Shown here piece after piece: positions 25,101 through 40,100 of a DNA stretch of 64,000 nucleotides. The DNA lies in assembly GCA_012934845.2 (NCBI GenBank), contig WNNJ02001571.1:1-64000 (forward strand), given 5' to 3'. Each line of letters starts with the position of its first letter. Position 1 is the first letter of the stretch. Origin of the DNA: Pomphorhynchus laevis (lineage: Eukaryota; Acanthocephala; Palaeacanthocephala; Echinorhynchida; Pomphorhynchidae). The notes under the pieces are model-generated. The model saw only the letters and a list, made by a program, of their open reading frames with translations, ran no database searches and was not told the DNA's origin. Position numbers and translations under genes: made by a program.

Positions 25101-28100
25101 TCCTGCTCAGATTGAATCAAAAATTATACACACAATAATAAATTTCAAATGTAAGTAATAGTGTAATTTAATTCTTATCATACATGATGCCATAGTGACA
25201 AAGAATATCGCTACAAACAATGCAATGTTGTATATCAACTTTAGTTCAAAATCTGAACATGTTTTTATCTACATATTGAATTAAAGTATATATTTTTGTA
25301 AAAGATTGTTTTACAATGTCGAATTAAAAATTGTTAAAATATGGACATGTTATAATATGAAAGCCTTGCTAATCCGACACATCAACGCCAAGTGGCACCA
25401 TCACACCTGAAGTGGCTACCGCAAGCGGAAATCCTTCCTTCCCAACTGCTTCGAGTGATAAGCTTAAGATCTCCCCTGTAAGACTTGCGTCGGTTGTATC
25501 GGACGATACAACCGACGCTACAGTAACATACTTGCTTGATGTAACGTGGATGATCAGAAGATGGGAACATTTGCCGGTTGTTGAACAAGCTGTTTGCGAC
25601 GGCGACGACGACGAGCGATTGCCATCGGATTAGCCGTGCAAGCAGAAAAAAAACAAACTTATAAAACATTTTTAGTTATTATGTTTCGTTACATACACTA
25701 ATTGTCTACATCATTATTATAAAATAATAATAATTTTTTAAAAATGAAAATTTGTAATAAATTCAAAATAAAATTACTATTTTGCTAAATTACTTGAATT
25801 TAAATGAAAAAAACCGTTTATACTCTTCTTAGCCATTTGGCTTTTTGAAATTATATTCATTAGTAGAGAGTGGAGAAAATATTTATTTAATCGAATTTTC
25901 AATAGCCTACTGTTATCATCATCACGAGTAAATGTTACAAAAAATATTTGTGGTAACATTTACTCCTGATGATGATAGCAGTAGACTATTCAAAATTCAA
26001 TTAAATAAATATTTTCTTCACTCTCTCCACTAATAAATAATCCAATATGAGTTAACAATCAATTTATAATATGAAATTATATTCTTAATCCTAATCTTAT
26101 CTAAACCTGAAAATTCCAAGCAAAATTTGTTAATAAAAAAGATAAATTATTTAATTTTGTTTAAAAGTAATTAAAATTACTTTTTTTGTACTTTAACTAA
26201 TTTCTCCAAAAAATATTTCTAGATTAAAAGCGTAAGAAATTTTCAAAACGGTCTTTTGAACAAAACAAATAAGACCCTACAACTATATCAACTATAGTTG
26301 ATATTATAGTTGTATATTAACTATATAAATTGTTAATTAAATTTTTCGATGTGAAACAGATTTTTTATATTTTTTTTGTGTTGAATTTAATTTAAATTAT
26401 TTTAAATTATTTAGATCATGTTGTGAATAGTTTGCATGGCTCGTTTTATCAATCATTTGGTAAAAATTATATTGGAAACCACATGTAAACCATTTGACAA
26501 AAACTTTACTGTTTTATCGTTCGTATTGGATCTAAAACATTAATATTTTTCATAATTATTGACATAAAATGAAACAAGAATATACAAGAGGAAGTTCAAA
26601 TCCTAGAGAACACGAATCTGGTTGATTAATGTTGACAGGAGGAAACTTTCACAAGTGAAGCATAACTGTTAGTACAAAAAGACAGTGAAGATATCAATGT
26701 GCCTAGGAAATTGAATTAAGCTGTTGTATTTATTGTGATAACCTTGGACAGAAGCTATGACTAAATTGTCATTTTTTGCTTGAGCGTTTTATAGTTTGTT
26801 TGTACAAAGGCTGAAGTTTTAACTCCCTAAATTAAACCGGATATTACGAAAAGTTCATCAAAACTGGTTTACGCATTATAAAAATGACTAATTATTTTCA
26901 AAACTGGCCAGTTTAAAAGGAAGTATTATACTTATTTGAATTTTTATAACAATTAACAATAATAAAGTGTACGGAAATGTGGAACATTAATCTTAATACC
27001 TCTGGTGTGCTAAAATGGCGCTCTAAACTTCTAATACCAACATCACTATATCGATTACGTAGGCTACCTGCATGAGTCTGAAAAATCTTCACTTTGAAAA
27101 ATTTGTTTTAAATAGTTGATACTGATCCATTATTGATAAATAATTATTGGAGCTGGATCAAAGGAAAGAAGAAAGTATTTTTGATATTTTGCTAGCTACT
27201 GTTAGCATCTTCAGAAAATTACCTAAGGTAATTTTATAATAAGATACAATAAGAAGATATAATTTAAAAGATAATATAATTAATACATTATATATAATAT
27301 AATATTTAATATAACAAAATAAGATAATTTATTTTAAGAAGATATAATAAGAATATAAAATTATTAAGGTAATTTTCTGAAGATGCTAACAGTAGTTTGT
27401 GAAATATCAAAAACAATTTCTTCTTTCCTTTGATCCAGCTCCAATAATTATTAAGAAAAATTTATATAATCTGCCAAAACCTGTCATTAAGATTTGATTG
27501 AAAAACGAGTTCGCTTTTATGCAGTTTTCCAATTTCAATTTGCCCCTTCATATCAGTTTTTGATAAGTAAGGATAGTTGCTTCCAACATTTGCATTAACT
27601 CTGTTAGGCTCTTATATTGATCTGTGAATAATCTCTTCCTTAAATTCGGATTAGAATTCAAATTATAGAATGATATTATTTATATTATAGAATGATATTA
27701 TTCAATGAAATGGCAAATTCATTTTAATTCATAATTTGAAATATTTTCCTTAAAACTTGGCAGGAACAAAATTAATTTCTAAAGATAGTAGCAGTGCCAA
27801 GCAAAATATAATATTTTATTTTCACCAATCGAAATAATATAAAATTTATGTCTTTAATTACCCATATATATCATAATGGAATTTTAAACATTTATCATAA
27901 TGGAATTGATCAACTTCCGAAAATTGAACAATTTATTTTATTGCCTTAATATCAATTTATGGATTAACCAGCTACTTTCTTCAGACACTTTTTAAAATAC
28001 ATATTTTCTTCTTTGTTTGTAAATATGTTTTATTTGCTTATACTAACAGATTAATGATTTAAAACAATCTATACAATATTATTGCATAGATTCATCTTAC

Positions 28101-31100
28101 TCAATTTTATAGTGAAATCATGATCTAAATGAGAAAATGACATTCAGATAACGCGTTCATTTCCTCCAGAATATAAATTGTTCGAACTATTAAGAATACA
28201 AACTCACATGATTGAATAATACGTTTTTTGACTTTCTAAAATCAAAATATGTTGAACATTATCTTTATCTGTAAACATCATATATTTAATAGCAAAAACG
28301 TATATTAAATTGTGGGCATAAAATGACCATAAACAGTTACAATGATGAAACTGGTTACATACCAGTTTATCAAATACCATAAGAACATTGATTAAACTTG
28401 TAATATACCGCTTTATCAAATACCACAAGAATAGTGATGAAACTGGTCACATACCGGTTTATCAAATACCATAATCCTCGTCTATTGTTTACCAAGCATA
28501 GTCCGCGCCGAATGGATTCTTCGGGGGAGGGAGGGGGTGAAAGACCCCGGGTGGTTCAGTCGGAAGGCGGCGTGTTGGATCGGTTGGGGGGCTCAGATCC
28601 CCCTGGACCTGAGGCCATGAAAGAGAAAGGGAAGATGAAAAAAACGAAGGAAAATTCTGTCATTTTTTATCTGAGTTGGTTATGACCTACCTTTTTATTT
28701 ATTCTTGCATGCTATATTTTGGTGTATTTAATAAAGTCTTGATTTATTTATTTATTAAATACCATAAGAACAGTAATGAAACCGGTCATATACCGGTTTA
28801 CCAAATACAATAAGAACAGTGATGTAACTGATCAAATATCGGTTTACCAAATACCATAATAACAGTGATTGAACTGGTCACATGCCGGTTTATCAAATAT
28901 CATAAGAACAGTAATGAAACTAGACACATACCGGTTTATCAAATACCATAATAACAGTGATTAAACTGGTCACAATTCTAATTCCCAATTAATGAACAAT
29001 CATATGCTATCAAAACATATTTAAAGCGATGACAATTCCATAGTTTGACCTCGTTTTTTGATTTGTAAAAGGCTTGCCATCTGTTAAAATACAGTGTGAC
29101 AAAACGTTTCCTATTATGGAAGGTGATAATCTTACATGCCAATGTAATTCTTGGACTAAATGTAATTCAGAACCGATAAGGTAACTAGAGAAAATTAAAC
29201 AATATTAACATTTTGTGTTGCGTAGTTACAGTTGGAGATCGAATGTTTTTAAACTCGAACATATTAATAAGACAAAGAAATCTGCAGTCTACAGTTTTAC
29301 AGTTACAAGGGATTGGCATAATCGCGATTTAACATGCTTGGCTCGTAACACACACGGTGTTCGTCACGCCACAGTTCGACTGAACGTGACATGTAAGAAA
29401 TTATTTATTTAATTTTTGTTGAATCAAAGAATTATTTCTTTGATTTGCTGTATTATTAGAAGAAACTTTTATTTTTGCAGTAAATTTATTCTAGTTTTAA
29501 TCATCGAATGCTAAGATGGTTAAATTGATATGTAAAAGCTAGACAACGAATTTATATTTATTTATGACATTACAAAATATTGTATCTTGAAACAATGTTA
29601 ATATTTGGTTTACTGATGCAATATTTATTAATTATAAATATTTAATCATAAATATACAATAATTATTATGTCAGTTATCTGAACTTTAAATTTCAGTTGA
29701 GATTAATGATTATATTTTTTATTTATGACATTACAAAATATTGTATCTTGAAACAATGTTAATATTTGGTTTACTGATGCAATATTTATTAATTATAAAT
29801 ATTTAATCATAAATATACAATAATTATTATGTCAGTTATCTGAACTTTAAATTTCAGTTGAGATTAATGATTATATTTTTTATTTATGACATTACAAAAT
29901 ATTGTATCTTGAAACAATGTTAATATTTGGTTTACTGATGCAATATTTATTAATTATAAATATTTAATCATAAATATACAATAATTATTATGTCAGTTAT
30001 CTGAACTTTAAATTTCAGTTGAGATTAATGATTATATTTTTTATTTATGACATTACAAAATATTGTATCTTGAAACAATGTTAATATTTGGTTTACTGAT
30101 GCAATATTTATTAATTATAAATATTTAATCATAAATATACAATAATTATTATGTCAGTTATCTGAACTTTAAATTTCAGTTGAGATTAATGATTATATTT
30201 TTTATTTATGACATTACAAAATATTGTATCTTGAAACAATGTTAATATTTGGTTTACTGATGCAATATTTATTAATTATAAATATTTAATCATAAATATA
30301 CAATAATTATTATGTCAGTTATCTGAAGTTTAAATTTCAGTTGAGATTAATGATTATATTTTTTATATGCAGACTAAAAAGAGCTGGAATTTTTAATTAT
30401 GCAGATAATTGTTTCGATCTCTGTATTTATTTGATTTTTAAATAAATAAACGCAAATTTTATTTATTTAATTCTATTTTAATAAAAATACAATAAAATTT
30501 AACTTTTAGTATGTCTCCTTAAATATGTCATGATATAAAAAAGTGGATTAAATATTTACCGAAAAGAAAAAACAATACATTTGATAAAAATCGAGTAACC
30601 GGTGTCAATTATTTATAGTTCAAATAAAAATTAAAGGATTAAAATAATTTAGCTATTGGAAAAATCTAGTGTTTGGTAAATAATCAAAAGATTTTATTTT
30701 AGAGTCGTTATAAAATATTTTCGTAATTTAATTCTACATGCAATACAATTTTCAATCATGCACTTATCATTGAAATATGAGTATTCCACTGAAATTTTAG
30801 AAAAGAGATCCAAGATCAGTTATTCGAATTAAGAAATTTAGTCAAACTTTGCATTCTTGTGGTAAATGTTGTATACAAACCTCTTATGGCAAATTTTTCA
30901 TTAATGAATAATACACGGCGTTATATCAAAATTTCAATAGACACAAATATCATATTTTCTTGTGCTTTGTCGACCGTTACATTTTTTGTGGAAGAAACTT
31001 TGTTGGAAATTATTAAAATTTAATTGTTTACATTAATTTTTGATTAATTTAAATTCCCTTATGTTTGGATTATAGATTATGGTAAATGTGCTGAATACGA

Positions 31101-34100
31101 TAATTAAAAAATTAATTGAAAATTAAATGTTTACAATGACATTAGTAATACATAAACAAAAATACATTTTTAATTCGATTGATGCTGTTTGAATTTCAAA
31201 TTTAAATGAAATTTGAAAATTCTTGAAGAAAAATGAGAATTAAATTTTTTTCCAAAATGCATTCTCTTAAAATATTATGACAGTTAAAAGAAAACACAAA
31301 CTATGATAATGTGTCTATTTAAATTTTGATACAACGCTGTGTATATACCCGAAAATATCTGTATATAATCACGTAAAAATTGCTTCGGGGTTTATTTTAT
31401 CTAAAAACAATTTTATACACTTTTGTAAAGCACATTAGTATAGTATGTTAGGTATTTATATAGCAGTCCTTTTAAATAATGTAAAATATGTAAAAAATAC
31501 GTTTTATCAAATACCCGCATAATATTAACGATATTTCCATCGCAGTGTCACTATATATTTTGTCCAAACTCAATAAGTTCATAGTCATTTACAAAATCAG
31601 ACATTATCTTAGCTTAAATAATAAATTAAAGGTTTTAAAGACATAATTTCGAAAGATCTTACGTCATTCGAAGATAACATATAATTTAAAATTGAAAATA
31701 TTAAAAAAATTAATACATTAATTAGACAATTGTTAATTATCTTACGTCATTCGAAAATAAAATAGAATTTAAAATAGGAAATATTAGAAAAATTAATACA
31801 TTAATTAGACAATTGTTGATTATTAATCATTTATGTTGTATTTCGACTGTAAAGATGTCGTAATTGATTCTTTTGTTTAAATTAATACATTATTATATTT
31901 ATAATAATATTTTATTATATTTTATTAAATTTTATTATATCCCTCGTATATAATTATTCTTTATTTGTAATAATGTTTATTATATTATTATATCATTTAT
32001 TTAGAATTATTAATAATTTAAAATAATAATTTATTATTACTTAGTGATACATATGCTATTTAACAATATTTATCAAAAAATAAATATTACTATAGTATTA
32101 TTTATTAATTACTAATAAGATTTTTATACTAATAACTTGCTATAAAAACTAACTATATGTTACTTATCACTAATTTCGTTCGTAACAAAATTAACTAAGT
32201 TCAATACTTTAAATTTTTGTTTGATGTCATTGATGCAAAGTGTTAAACAAAAACGTAACATTCTAAATATAACACTAAACTACGTTAGTTGTCACTAAAA
32301 TTTTGAAAGCACAAGAGTTGACACTACCGGAAACCGAAAATAGCAGACAAATATAATACATATAAATACATGCTTTAAACTTTTTTATTAGAATTAAAAA
32401 TACAGTATATTGACGAATTTAGACGAACCCCGCTTTTTCTATTCCAAATCAATGGATAAATCCAGTAATTGGTCCAAAAAAATAGTTTACGTTGTTGATT
32501 ACAATGAACGGCCGTTTTTGGAATGCTATGTTGATTGCAACATGGGACCTACAAATCTCAAATGGGTTAGAAACGGAACTATTATTTCCAATGAGAATCG
32601 ATTTCAATTGGAAAGACCGATTTATAATCGAATTGAAGATTATAGATGCATTGCGCAGTGCCCAAATTATAAAAATATAGAACGTACTGTTAGACTAATT
32701 CGCGATGGTAAAATACAGTATTATATAAAAAACAATAAAATCATCACTTTATTTAGGCTTACCAATTGCATACATCGACTACCCGATAATATCAGTTGAG
32801 TTGGGATCAAATGTGAAAATTATTTGTAAAGTCAATATGATGCCGAGATTTAAGGTACTAGAGAAATTCGTAATATTAAAAGGAAAATTTTTTGCCTATG
32901 CGAACAAATTTTAATTTAATAAAAATTAATTAAATTTAATTATAAATTTAATAAGAAATTTTAGAAATTTCGAATTCTTTTTATTATGAATAATACAACG
33001 GGTAAAAAATATATATATAATGAATTAATGAATCGGAAGGAGACCAGCTGGGTCGTATAAACATTACCAAATTAAAAGTCATTCCCAGCAAGTGAAAATT
33101 AAAAAAATTTCTTTGATATTTCGACATCAAGTTTATAAAATATTTCAGATTCTTTCAACGCCAAGAATCTGAAAAATATACTCGAAATACAAACTCGAAA
33201 TATTAATCTGTAAATAATCGAAATTCATTATGTTTATTTAAATTAGGTTTTAATATTTTAATTGTGTGCCAAAGCACCTCATTCATCATTACCTCAGCAT
33301 TATAAGAAATCCCAATATACAATCGGCGTTACCAGCTATCACCGATTTGTAGTTAATTGAGGAACGTGCTTTGCTGTGCTCATTAATTCTAGTATCCAAT
33401 CTCCTGCCAGTTTGACCAAGGTAAGTGCTACCGCAGTCTTTACATTTGACCCTGTAAAATAGGTGCTATTGAACATATCTGATTTAGAACGATAAGATCT
33501 GCTCAAAATTATCTTCGGCGTGATCAGCTATCACCGATTTGTAGTTAATTGAGGAACGTGCTTTGCTGTGCTCATTAATTCTAGTATCCAATCTTCTGTC
33601 AGTTTAACCAAGGTAAGTGCTACCGCAGTCTTTACATTTGACCCTGTAAAATAGGTGCTATTGAACATATCTGATTTAGAACGATAAGATCTGCTCAAAA
33701 TTATCACTTTTGTCTGTGAATATGTTTTGAAGCATCTTACCTCAACAGGTAGCTTAGAACTCTTTATTATAGATTTAGCACGTTCTGAATATCGGATAAA
33801 GATCTTTGCAGAAACAAGTAAAGCCATAACTGAAGAACAGGTGGACCCAATCCAGTTTTCTTATCACCAGTGGTAATTAATCTCTTAGCACAATTCATGT
33901 TTCCTTAGAAATCTTGTAGCGGATAACCCAGTTCACAAAACACAAAGACGTACCACTCGAATACAAAATCCTTTTAAATTTTTAGTTTAACATGAGTGCT
34001 ATAAGAGCTGTCTCAATGAATATATTTATTTGTCTCAGTATGTTTGAGAAATACACTAGTAATGTTCAAATTCTTAGAAAAAACTGCACAATCAAGAAAA

Positions 34101-37100
34101 GTTAGGATTAATTGGAAAAAAATTTCATATTTTTAATATGAAATTTGTTTTAATATATTTAAATCAAATTAAACCATCCCAATGGTTTAATATAATAGTT
34201 ATGTAGAGCGGAATTCTCGATGTTCATCATGAATAAATCTTCTAGATATGGGCCAAAAAGAGATTCCATAGCAACACCATAGTTTAGATTATAAGTTTTG
34301 TTCATATATGAAGTTCGTCGCAGTTGATAACTCTAGTAACTGTCGAATATATGCAATATGCTTTTCTGTAGTCCAAGGTACATCTAAAACGGATATCGCA
34401 ATGTCAATAGCATCTGCAACAGATACAATTGTAAATAAAGAGTTTATATCTTAGGTGGTACATAGTGGTCAGTTCCTTTGATATCAACATTCATTAAACG
34501 CTTCACAAAGTCATAGCCGTTGATGATCATTGATGATATAGCCATTACACACAAATTCAGAAGACGGATGAAAAACCTGTCAATATTGCAATTGAATGCA
34601 TTTACCATAGATTTAATTGGCCTTAGCAAAAAGTTGTTTTTATGTATATTCAAAAATCCATATATGTAAGAACAGTGTAGATACTCTGCACGCACTATCA
34701 AATTTTCTTCCAGAAAATATTTAAGAAATTTTATCTATCTCAAAGTTCCACATTTACTAACGCCTTTCATGGTAATTTAAAATGTATTTTGATTGTTGAG
34801 AATATCTGATATTCTAGAATTATAGCCTGTGCTATTTATAATAACAAGTGCATTACTTTTATCTCTTTTGGTTATGACTCAATCTTTGCTATCTTTTAAT
34901 AACTTAAGGCTTGCAAATTCCTCCTTAGACATATTAGAACGATACTTAACTGAATACATTTTATAAAAAATACTTTTAAAATTTGTTCGGTTAGCGCCTA
35001 AATACTGATTTCAAAATCATTTTTGAAATTATTTTCTAAACATTTTAAATTATACATATAAATTAAACATTTTAAATTATACATTTTTTAAAATGTTTAG
35101 AACTCAAATTGATCTATTATTTAAGACTAGATGTTTAAGTTGGTTATTTTATATTTAAATATTTTAAAAAAATATTTAGAAATATTAAGAGATAAAATAA
35201 ATTCATTAGTTAACTAAATAATAATTATAAATTAATTATTATAAATTAATTTTAATAATAAATTAAACATTTATATGTAAAAATTTTATAGTTTTATATG
35301 TGATATCGTTATGATGTTGAGGTGAAAGGAACAACACAAATCGGATTCTGCTGTAAGCTTATATAGTAACTTGTTAATAAGTAATAACAGAAAGCAGAAA
35401 CAATCGTTATTTCGATACGTTTAGCACACACAGAGAGCCTTCATCAGCAAATATACAAAAATGGAAATAGATTTACATAAGTTACAAACAAATTCGAGCT
35501 CACTGTTCCAAAGGAATACTATGATTAGTATTTTATTTTATATCATACCAGTGATAAATGCGTTTGTCATTGTTTAATCCTGGAGATTTTCCGGTCACCA
35601 TATCACTTCTAGACGACCACTTCAGCATCGAAATGATGGAATACCCGGCAACACTCATCGCGTAAGCCTCAGTCAATTAAGCGAAGCATCAGAAACGCTT
35701 TCATTTACGATGCCACAAGTCAACAGAAACGACCAGTGTGTATTTCATTCTACTAATTAGTGTTGCCGAGCGCTCCATCACTTCGGTGTAAAATTAGTCG
35801 TCTAGAAGTGACATGATGTCTGAAAATCGTGAATCAAAGTCTAGTCTACCAAGCAACATCATTTTCTATTCATGATACATTTCATAAAAATCCAAGACCG
35901 TAGTTTACTCGGCACATACATGCACCGACATTATACATGCCGTATCCATAAAGGATCTAATGTGTGCAGCGACAATTCAGCAAAATACTCTGTCTAGTGT
36001 TTAAGGATTGTCTGCACGGCAATTCGATCTGGTAAAGAGCGCAAGGAAAAGCAATCATTCACAATATCACACAGGCAACCGAATCGACCAGTGGGTACTT
36101 CATTCTACCGATAAGTATTGCCAAGTACTTCGTCGCTAAAGTGATTGTTTAGAAGTAACATGGTGCTTGAAAATGGTGAATCAAAGTCCCGTCTACCAAG
36201 CAACATATTTTTTTATAAATGCCGTATTTCGTAAAATGCCCTGGACCTTTGTTTACTTAACAAATTCATGCATCACCATTATATATACTTATGCATGTAT
36301 ATATGTATATATGTATACATGTATATATGTATATGTGTATATATGCTGATTGAACAACGCTTATATGTATATATGTATATATGTATATATATGTATATGT
36401 GTATATATGTATATGTATATATACATATATACAACGCTACATGTATATATGTATATGTGTATATATGCTGATTGAGCAACGCTTAAATGATTTCTTACGA
36501 AATACGCCATTTGTAGAACATTGTGTTGCTTGATAGACTAGACTTTGATTCACACTTTCAGGCACCACGTCACTTCTAGACATATTACTTCTACCAAGCA
36601 ACACCGGTTTCTATATTTATAACAGTGTTGCGCGGATGTGCTAAGTAAACAACGGCCCAGGATTCATTACGAAATACGCATTTATAGAAAATGGTGTTGC
36701 TTGGTAGATTGAACTTTGATTTACGACTTTTATGCACATTGCCACTTCTAAACGAACACTTGAGCACTGAAGTGATGGAGTACCCGGCAATACTCATCAT
36801 TAGAATATAGTACCCACTAGTCGCTATGGTTTCCTACGCGACATTGTTATTGAAGGTGTTACCAACACTTTGCTTAATTGACTGAAGCTTATGCTCTATA
36901 CAAGCTTGAATTGCTGAGCGGATTATCCTCAAACACTAGGCAGAAGTTGTTGCTGAATAAAATATTTCATTAATATCAATATAATGTATAATTATTATCT
37001 TAACATTATAGGCCTTAAAATGTTGATGTTGTCATCATTTTGATTGACATGAGCACTCCTTTAGCTAAAACAAATGCCATTCTACAGTGGATGCTCTTTT

Positions 37101-40100
37101 TACGGCCCTTATAGTTCATTCTTGCTTTCGGTGAAAAAGTCGTGATATTGATTGCAATATACTTTACGCAACTTATTCTATTTCTCACGACGATTTGAAA
37201 ATAATCGGAGCGAAATATCCATCTTCTAAGTGGCGAATTTTCTCTGCATATTTCGACTATTTTCGGTTTTAATGACATGCATATATACTTTGTCTAAAAG
37301 GTTGGAAAAAGTTAAGTGATTAAACACGCAAATGTCCAGATATAATCGCTTTAACATATTCTAAAATAAACAGTGACATACTATTTCCATTCGTGCGCAT
37401 CGATCTCATTGAAATTTCAAATTCAATCGCATCCTGAGCAGTTTTGATCATCACCTCTTTTGCGTGTAAAGTACCAGTTTATTTTAGTTTTACAGCAAAC
37501 GCATCTAGAAAGCCTTATTCTTAATAAAACCAATATTAACGATAAAGAAGGTGTATATCTAGATATGAACATTAAATTAACTTTAACTAAAACTACTATT
37601 AATTTATATCGTAAAGATGACATATTTAAATTTACAATAAACATATTTTTGCATGAGCATTCATGCATACCACATAATATAAAATATAATACATTAAATA
37701 ATGAAATTTTAAGAATTGCAACATTATGTAATGATATTGGCTTTCTTCAAAATCATGCAAATAATTTAAAAGATACATATTTTAAACTAGGTTACTATAA
37801 AAATAACATCAAACAGAAAATAGTAAAATATAAATCAACACATAATATAAAGAATAAATTTAAACTCTTAAGTGGCAAATTTTTATGGATGGATAATAAA
37901 TAATATACTTTGTATAAAAATAAGATACTAGATAGTTTTATCAGAGAAAATACATCATTAGCATGTATTTGGCCCCGCTGCTATGTTGGGTAGAGGAGTT
38001 AGGGGCAGAATCCTGATAGCATAGCAGTTCCTCCTTATGACCTCTAATTCTTATTCTGATACAACGTCTGTTATTTATTAGTCAATTCATAAAATTGACG
38101 TTTATTTTAAATTTCAATTTTTTATTTTAACTTGATTTAAATTATAGAAAATCTAAAAACAATTATTAATTTTATTATTTAATTATTAAATTTTGATTTA
38201 GCATTATTACGTTTCGTTTATTTTATAATTATATTAAATACGTAGACTCAGTTAGCTGATTTGATCGTTACGAATCATAGGAAAACCTCCAGTTTTGCAT
38301 CACAAGGACTGTGATACATTCGCTTTCAAGGCACAGCCTCATTCTATGGAAATATCAGACAACGACTAGCTTAATCATACCACAACGATATCCTGAAATA
38401 CTCGTTTACGCAAGCGGAATCGTTTATGCTCAAAAGGTAGAGCGCTTAACTACGGAAAAGCTTTCTTTCGGCGTGCATGTCTAATCGAACATGGTAGAGA
38501 AATATCAGTATTCTTAATTGTTTCGTACGGTGCAACTTTCGATTTGAAAGCCTACCTATTTTCGAAATTAATTACAATTATCAAACTAGCTATTTATAGG
38601 TTGTTTCCTAATTTTAAGTTAATTTGACTGCGTAGTCTTTGTAACAATTGAAATTTTTGATGACACTGCACGTTGCTTTGATCTTATCTATAATGCAACA
38701 TCAATACGCTACGTTTCAGTATTGGTGGACTTTATCAACTTCTGATACAATACGTACGTTTTGCGATTCGGTTCTTCCTATTTTGGCTGACGATTACCAG
38801 ACTTGTATGCTTTTATTAACAATGAGATTGAATGAATGACTATTTTTATGTATTTTGTGAATTTAATTAAAATCATTTATGATTTTAAATAATATCAGCG
38901 TTGATAGGTGAAAGTTCAACTTTCGATTTTAAACCTATCTATTTGTGCATTCATCGCGGTTATCTTTTCGACAAACAAAAATACGTGGTTCAAAAGACTT
39001 ATTAATAATCAACACAAATTTGTTCTAATCATTGTTAGAAGGCCCAGACGACTTTGTTAATGCTATTGGAACCCGTCGAATACCAACAACATGACGTGGT
39101 TTCAACATTACTTTGAAAGGGCTATCATTCAAGGTAGCAGTTCCCATTGGCCATTAGGTAGTGCATCGGACACTCATAGGTTTTACGTAAACGTCATCTC
39201 CCACGTTATACATACTTTGATCGCTATGTGAGTACTAAGAATGCTCCCACGGTCCATTTTTAAAATTTTAAAAACATTATTGTAGGCTCAATATTAGTAG
39301 CCATAGTGTATTAATACAACGCTGTTTATATCTTGTCATCTATTATTGCTGCCATTCATTTTACATTCCGGTGATGACGCCATATTATATCATTAGCCGA
39401 TGGCTTGTAAGCACACCGATAAATTATCTTACCTTCTCCATTTCTGATGCAATTTACAAAAGTCAATGGAGTGAAATGAAACACCGTTGTCAACCAGCAA
39501 CTCGTATGGATGTGATAAGTAAGTTGCGGAATATAATCTCGTTAAGGAATATAGTTCTCTTTTTGACAATGCTTTGTCAGGTCAATCATCGACACTAAGC
39601 GGCACAAATGAAGAATTCCATTTTCGCGCCGAATGTTCAATCCAAATAGTCGTGTTTCTATTATTGAGGCAACATGTTTTGTTTCAAATCCAAAGCAATA
39701 CAGCAATGCTTGCACCATTATACTAGAAACATCCGATGTATAGACCACTATGTCATCGATATAGTTTTCTTCAGCATGCTGTAAATTATGAGCTTTAATG
39801 ATGTGCTGAATAATCGAACTCGTGATTTTAGAGGCAACTTTTATGCCAAATCCTATATGCGTCACACAATATTGCTTACCCTTTGGGTTTCACTCCATCG
39901 TCTCCAAGCATTAAGTTCTTCCCCGCGTACTCCAGCATGAGCAGTGTGGCTGGTAATAGAGGAATTCAATTTTCGATAATCTCAGACCGGACAAAGTTCG
40001 TTTTTGTTATTTTGACAACATCCATTAATCCCAGCAAAGGTGCAAGTTTGCTAAATAATTCTTTCACATGTATATCAAAACAATTAAAAAGTGCTTTACT

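Larger units (their letters stand above)
25151..29071 (+). other. Intron between Ig2 and Ig3
   Basis: 3.9 kb, holding the MITE-like island, two foldback repeats, and a minisatellite with a retroelement insertion, each listed separately. The remaining sequence (26.05-27.1 and 27.5-28.3 kb) is AT-rich and I see nothing coding in it. Confidence 0.6.

Noticed and set aside
25382-25669. Overlapping open frames on both strands
   Set aside because: By-products of the GC-rich MITE-like island with inverted repeats.
36167-36479. Open frames on both strands of about 60 codons each
   Set aside because: They only translate the ATGTAT microsatellite.
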